Source: an uncultured Treponema sp. (GTDB lineage: Bacteria; Spirochaetota; Spirochaetia; Treponematales; Treponemataceae). Taken from it: a stretch of 25,893 nucleotides of DNA. Location: the NCBI GenBank assembly GCA_905372235.1, contig CAJPOF010000031.1:1-25893 (forward strand). Reading direction: 5' to 3'. The translations under genes and the position numbers were made by a program. This document shows positions 23,193 to 25,893 of this stretch, in pieces. The notes below the pieces were generated by a model, which was given only the letters and a program-made list of their open reading frames with translations, did no database searches and had not been told where the DNA came from. Numbering within the stretch: position 1 is the first letter of the stretch; each line of letters starts with the position of its first letter.

Positions 23193-24819
23193 CAATAATC
23201 TCCTTTTCGATGATGTCCTTTACAAGCCGGAAGCCAACATCCGGACTTCCAACTTCAGAGTCTATATTTTTGAAATTCGAAATTCTCAAATCCAAAGGTC
23301 CGTCCATCCACGAACCGCCTTTTACAGTACGGAAACCTTCTTCGCCGTCACGAACCATGGATGTCCATTCCCAAACGTTTCCCGACAAATCCACAATACC
23401 CCATGCGTTCGCTCCGTTCATGAAAGAACCGACCGGCGATGGAGCATTGAATTTTCCGTTGCCCCTAAAATTAGCCGCCTTGGCTTTGTTCGGAGCTTCA
23501 TCACCCCAAGGATAAACATTTGTGGTATCCGCACGAGCCGCAACTTCCCATTCATCATCCGTAGGAAGACGATATTTTTCGCCCGTCTGAGCGGAAAGCC
23601 AAGCCGCATAAGACTCTGCATCGGCGGCAGTGATTCCGACCACAGGCTGATTTTCCTGATTGTAGTCCGAGTTATCAAAATATTCCGGAAACATATCGGA
23701 TTCAGTCAGGTAAAGATAAGCCGCATACTGATAATTTGTCACAGGAGCAACGTCAATCGCATATGCCGACAGAGTGGCGGTGCGTTTTTTCTCTTTTGCG
23801 CCTGCTCTCGAATCCTGCGGAACAGAACCGGTCGAATATTCGCCGCCCTTTATATCCACAGACTTAAAGAAATCATCGAAATTTTCTATATAAAAATAAT
23901 GACCTTCTACCGCTGTCTCGGCATCCAATTTTCTCATTGCCTTTGTGGCTCTTTCTGACATGGAGAACGGAGTTGAAACCGTAAGGCAAAGTATCTTTCC
24001 CTTGAAAACTTCATCCATGGGGAAGTCGATTTTTGCCCTTCCACGAGAATCGGTTTTTACCACAGAAACGACACCCGGGACTTCGCCGATTGTTGTAGTG
24101 ATTGACAAGGCAGGAATTTCCCAGACAGCCTTTACGGACAGACCAGAAACAGCCGCACCGGATTTGTCGGAAACTTTCACGGAAAATTCCGTTTCAGGAT
24201 TAACAAAACCGTTTGCCGTCGGAATCTCAAAAACAAGATTTTCTACTATAGATTTGCAGACGGCTTCCACTTTGCGAGAAAAAAGTTCCGTTCCGTCAGC
24301 CTGCAAGGTCAAAAGGTCTGCCTGACCGTATTCCGCAAGAATGTTAAGAATCTCAGCGGCTTTGTTCAGTTTTTCCGTAGCAGGCCCTTTTGCTGTTATG
24401 GAATTATAAAGCGGAGTCAATTTTCCTCGAAGTTTTTCATCATGAAGTTTTGAATCCTTTTCCCATTCCTTGAGACTTACTTTATAAGCAACAGTCGTAA
24501 AGTCCTTTGCTTTTGGATAAATAGGCTTCAAAGAATCAAGCCTTTCGGAAGCACATTGTTCGCCAACGGAAACACGAGAAGCTTTTTCGTTCTGAAGTCT
24601 TAACGTCGCTGTCAAAGCCGTTTCTATAAGATCCTTTTTTGCAATGGCTAGGGCTTCCGCCTGGGTTGAAGCCTTTCCATATCCATAATAAAACCCCTCT
24701 TCCTCTTTTATAAGCTCTGTCTTCTTAGGCTTTGAAAAAGCCTGCGCCATACAAATCAGAGAAAGACCTAAGATAGCGAAAAAAAATTTCACGCCACTTC
24801 GCATAATTGTTTTAGACAT
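23179..24819 (-). CDS. Exported protein with formylglycine-generating-enzyme-like domain
   Basis: 546 aa from the ATG at 24819, chosen for AAGGAG 7 nt upstream; a farther ATG at 24879 would lie inside a hairpin. Signal peptide ~1-28. Residues ~42-115 resemble an LPP20-type domain (YGYGKASTQAEALAIAKKDLIETA). Residues ~200-285 look like an Ig/Big-type beta domain. Residues ~323-535 are an FGE-sulfatase (SUMF1) fold: PVTNYQYA, RLPTDDEWEVAAR (417-429), YPWGD (436-440), GNVWEWT (480-486), GGSW (501-504), GFRLV (529-533). The cysteine pair of true formylglycine generators is absent (LDLRISNF where CR is usual), so catalysis as a sulfatase activator is unlikely; a binding or structural role is more probable. 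First gene of the six-gene operon. Confidence 0.85.
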   Translation of the reverse strand: MSKTIMRSGVKFFFAILGLSLICMAQAFSKPKKTELIKEEEGFYYGYGKASTQAEALAIAKKDLIETALTATLRLQNEKASRVSVGEQCASERLDSLKPIYPKAKDFTTVAYKVSLKEWEKDSKLHDEKLRGKLTPLYNSITAKGPATEKLNKAAEILNILAEYGQADLLTLQADGTELFSRKVEAVCKSIVENLVFEIPTANGFVNPETEFSVKVSDKSGAAVSGLSVKAVWEIPALSITTTIGEVPGVVSVVKTDSRGRAKIDFPMDEVFKGKILCLTVSTPFSMSERATKAMRKLDAETAVEGHYFYIENFDDFFKSVDIKGGEYSTGSVPQDSRAGAKEKKRTATLSAYAIDVAPVTNYQYAAYLYLTESDMFPEYFDNSDYNQENQPVVGITAADAESYAAWLSAQTGEKYRLPTDDEWEVAARADTTNVYPWGDEAPNKAKAANFRGNGKFNAPSPVGSFMNGANAWGIVDLSGNVWEWTSMVRDGEEGFRTVKGGSWMDGPLDLRISNFKNIDSEVGSPDVGFRLVKDIIEKEIIDEKK

Positions 24820-24856
24820 CTTTAATCTCCTTGAAAAATAAAATAAGTCTATAACT

Positions 24857-24887
24857 AAAAAAGTTTCAGAATTTTTCACTGAAACTT
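24857..24887 (-). terminator. Terminator-like hairpin in the importer-operon leader
   Basis: On minus AAGTTTCAG (24887-24879) pairs with CTGAAACTT (24869-24861) over 9 bp, loop 9 nt, and the stem runs into six T (24862-24857). It lies ~40 nt before the ATG at 24819. Position suggests attenuation of the operon; alternatively it simply ends the small ORF transcript. Confidence 0.75.
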
Positions 24888-24979
24888 ATTGTGTCCAAAG
24901 GTTTACGAAGAGAATAATGTGATTTGAGAATTTTATGGGTTTCCCCATGATCAGATAAAAGACCGTGCGTTTTTTTCAT
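24866..24979 (-). CDS. Small leader ORF, 37 codons
   Basis: ATG at 24979 with GGAGAG ending 3 nt upstream, stop TGA at 24868-24866. The peptide starts MKKTHGLLSDHGETHK and contains four histidines (5, 11, 15, 21), no cysteine or tryptophan, and is basic without a signal or membrane segment. Its stop codon lies in the 3' arm of the hairpin at 24857-24887, so a ribosome finishing it would cover both arms and could block termination. Inside the ORF ATGGG-GAAA-CCCAT (24948-24935 on minus) can form a GNRA-capped hairpin. I do not recognise the peptide. It could be a regulatory leader peptide or an independent small protein. Confidence 0.5.
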   Translation of the reverse strand: MKKTHGLLSDHGETHKILKSHYSLRKPLDTISFSEKF

Positions 24980-25132
24980 TTTCTCTCCGAAGTTTTGAAT
25001 TCGCTTTCAAAAATCTGCGCTGCAAATCTTAATAAAAGCCAATCCGAAGACCAAGGTTTTACCCATCAGCCTTTTGCAAGATAAAATGTAACAGAACATC
25101 TCTAGTTAATCAATAAAATTTATTACAATAAA

Positions 25133-25161
25133 GTTATATATTTGCGTTCAGCTTTTAACAA
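25133..25161 (-). promoter_or_regulatory. Candidate promoter of the importer operon and leader ORF
   Basis: TTGTTA (25161-25156) and TATAAC (25138-25133) are 17 bp apart on the minus strand. The start would be near 25126, giving a ~300-nt leader before 24819. The stretch 24820-25275 holds only this promoter, the leader ORF, hairpins and the palindrome at 25211. Confidence 0.55.
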
Positions 25162-25210
25162 TTTTTCAATTTCAAAAACGAGACTTTTATACCCCTTTGC
25201 CAATAAGAGG

Positions 25211-25230
25211 TTCCGGAATTAATTCCGGAA
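25211..25230. promoter_or_regulatory. Perfect 20-bp palindrome between divergent promoters
   Basis: TTCCGGAATTAATTCCGGAA is its own reverse complement and is built of two TTCCGGAA boxes around TTAA. It lies between the minus promoter (-35 at 25161) and the tRNA promoter (-35 at 25276). A lesser inverted repeat AATTCC-CAA-GGAATT follows at 25251-25265. A regulator site is possible. Confidence 0.55.
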
Positions 25231-25275
25231 AGCCATCTTGAACAAAAATCAATTCCCAAGGAATTCAAAAAAGGG

Positions 25276-25302
25276 TTGACACTTTTGGGCAAAAATTATA
25301 CT
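25276..25302 (+). promoter_or_regulatory. Initiator tRNA promoter
   Basis: TTGACA (25276-25281) and TATACT (25297-25302) with a 15-bp spacer, slightly short. The start would be ~10 nt before the tRNA. Confidence 0.7.
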
Positions 25303-25319
25303 GTAGTCCAACAATTCGA

Positions 25320-25392
25320 CGCGGGGTAGAGCAGTTGGCAGCTCGTCGGGCTCATAACCCGGAGGCCGCAGGTTCGAGTCCTGCCCCCGCTA
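25320..25392 (+). tRNA. Initiator tRNA-fMet (CAT)
   Basis: 73 nt, anticodon CAT at 25353-25355. The anticodon stem ends in three G-C pairs (GGG-CTCATAA-CCC), the mark of initiators. GGTTCGAGTCC forms the T arm. Position 1 (C, 25320) faces position 72 (T, 25391), so the first pair is open as expected for an initiator, but as C-U rather than the common C-A. A73 is at 25392 and CCA is not encoded. Promoter and terminator flank it, so it is a single-gene unit. Confidence 0.95.
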
Positions 25393-25397
25393 TACGA

Positions 25398-25427
25398 AAG
25401 TTTCGATTTCAAATCGAAACTTTTTTT
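25398..25427 (+). terminator. tRNA-fMet terminator
   Basis: AAGTTTCGA (25398-25406), loop TTTCAAA, TCGAAACTT (25414-25422), then T to 25427. It starts 5 bp past the tRNA 3' end. Confidence 0.92.
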
Positions 25428-25499
25428 ATTTAACATGGTAAAAAAGAAAACTTTGTAGCCATTTTTGCAAGTCTGTATGACGATTTTTTATTTCGGGCG

Positions 25500-25610
25500 C
25501 AAAGGCATCGAGCAAACCGGCTTTTCGGGGTTCCGCTCTCGCTTCATTCCTACATTCGCTCCGCTCATTCCGGAACGGCTCCGCCGCCCCTACAATCCGG
25601 CGCAGGCGTT
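25500..25610. repeat. GC-rich inverted-repeat block
   Basis: GTTCCG (25530-25535) faces CGGAAC (25571-25576) within a C/T-rich, strand-skewed stretch. The block begins CAAACCGGCTTTTCGGGG and ends TACAATCCGGCGCAGGCG. Its GC content is far above the flanking AT-rich DNA. I see no gene in 25428-25893; the remainder is repeats. Confidence 0.5.
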
Positions 25611-25671
25611 ATCGTCCGTACGCAACTGGTGTTCCTAACAGAAACGCTTGGAGCGGGGTTTTGTGTACGGT

Positions 25672-25754
25672 GGGACGGGCATTGTTTAGGTATCGTTCAT
25701 CGCACAACGTTTCGTATGTCCGTCCCACGAATCGAGCTGTTCGCTCGATTCGTG
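25672..25754. repeat. Dispersed composite hairpin repeat, copy F
   Basis: Outer stem GGGACGGGCAT (25672-25682) / ATGTCCGTCCC (25716-25726), with one G-T pair, encloses CGTT...AACG. It is followed by CACGAATCGAGC (25726-25737) / GCTCGATTCGTG (25743-25754). The second stem shares no sequence with copies A-E yet is a perfect 12-bp pairing at the same place. Confidence 0.85.
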
Positions 25755-25840
25755 CTAGGAGGAACGTTCATTGTAAAGGACGGGCATTTTTATTTGTAAT
25801 TCGGGGAAATAAATGAAGACGTGATATATCATAAAGTTGG

Positions 25841-25893
25841 GGTTCTTAGGGGTGTCCCCTAAGCAGTCGGGAAAGAGAGGGTGGGTCTAAGGG
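25841..25893. repeat. Repeat matching 1461-1512, cut by the window edge
   Basis: GGTTCTTAGGGGTGTCCCCT and the following bases match 1461-1512 with few differences. The hairpin CTTAGGGG (25845-25852) / CCCCTAAG (25856-25863) corresponds to the seven-pair hairpin at 1465-1481. At 1461 a copy of the GGCGGACAT element follows, so another probably lies just beyond the window. Confidence 0.85.

Noticed and set aside
22993..23958. 321-codon plus-strand ORF
   Set aside because: It is antisense to the coiled-coil lipoprotein and FGE-fold genes, which have signal peptides, domains and ribosome sites.
23179..24819. Active sulfatase-activating formylglycine generator
   Set aside because: The catalytic cysteine of the C-terminal motif is missing and no sulfatase gene is nearby.
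24857..25130. Known stable RNA (tmRNA, SRP RNA, 6S) or a named riboswitch in the importer leader
   Set aside because: None of the conserved cores I know for these RNAs is visible on the minus strand; a leader ORF with attenuator fits better.

Overview
This window looks like a chromosome segment of a host-associated Treponema (Spirochaetota). The manganese/zinc importer reads as a close TroABCD relative: the metal-ligand residues of the binding protein sit at a constant offset of three from those of T. pallidum TroA. Lipoproteins have loose spirochaete-style lipoboxes (LSC, FSC, SGC), and the intergenic DNA is AT-rich with clear sigma-70 promoters. I cannot name the species.

Layout. 1-4100 is an accessory-looking region: an AACAGCG tandem repeat, a DUF4469/HU-like protein, a dense mosaic of hairpin-forming repeats, a large Ig-domain lipoprotein whose last ~45 residues resemble a diversity-generating retroelement target, then more repeats. 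4254-8875 is a metal module: troABCD on the minus strand, and a divergent DtxR-family regulator gene (troR) reading away from a shared 256-bp region that holds a strong troA promoter with a perfect palindrome at its start point. 8889-12017 is a biotin module: a BirA-type operator, bioY-bioM-bioN on plus, and birA on minus, ending 1 bp from bioN. birA is the last gene of a minus-strand group that starts with an ABC importer of the TrpXYZ type (binding lipoprotein, permease, ATPase) and continues with mnmA. rpsD (16237-16830) is a stand-alone unit with its own promoter and terminator. 16976-24819 is a tight six-gene minus-strand operon: an exported formylglycine-generating-enzyme-fold protein, a coiled-coil lipoprotein, a membrane-anchored family-5 peptide-binding protein, two permeases and a two-domain ATPase. 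Its ~300-nt leader carries a 37-codon ORF whose stop codon lies inside a terminator-like hairpin. Next comes an initiator tRNA gene with promoter and terminator. The last 500 bp return to the hairpin-repeat family seen at the start.

How the parts fit. Metal uptake is probably repressed by TroR with Mn/Zn at the palindrome. Biotin uptake is probably repressed by BirA, whose gene faces the uptake operon. The large importer operon probably feeds peptides. Its two extra exported proteins are not standard parts of such transporters.

The most unusual items are the composite hairpin-repeat family with pairing kept despite sequence change, the candidate variable region at 3573-3677, the leader ORF/terminator overlap at 24857-24979, and an MnmA that appears to lack the usual second catalytic cysteine.
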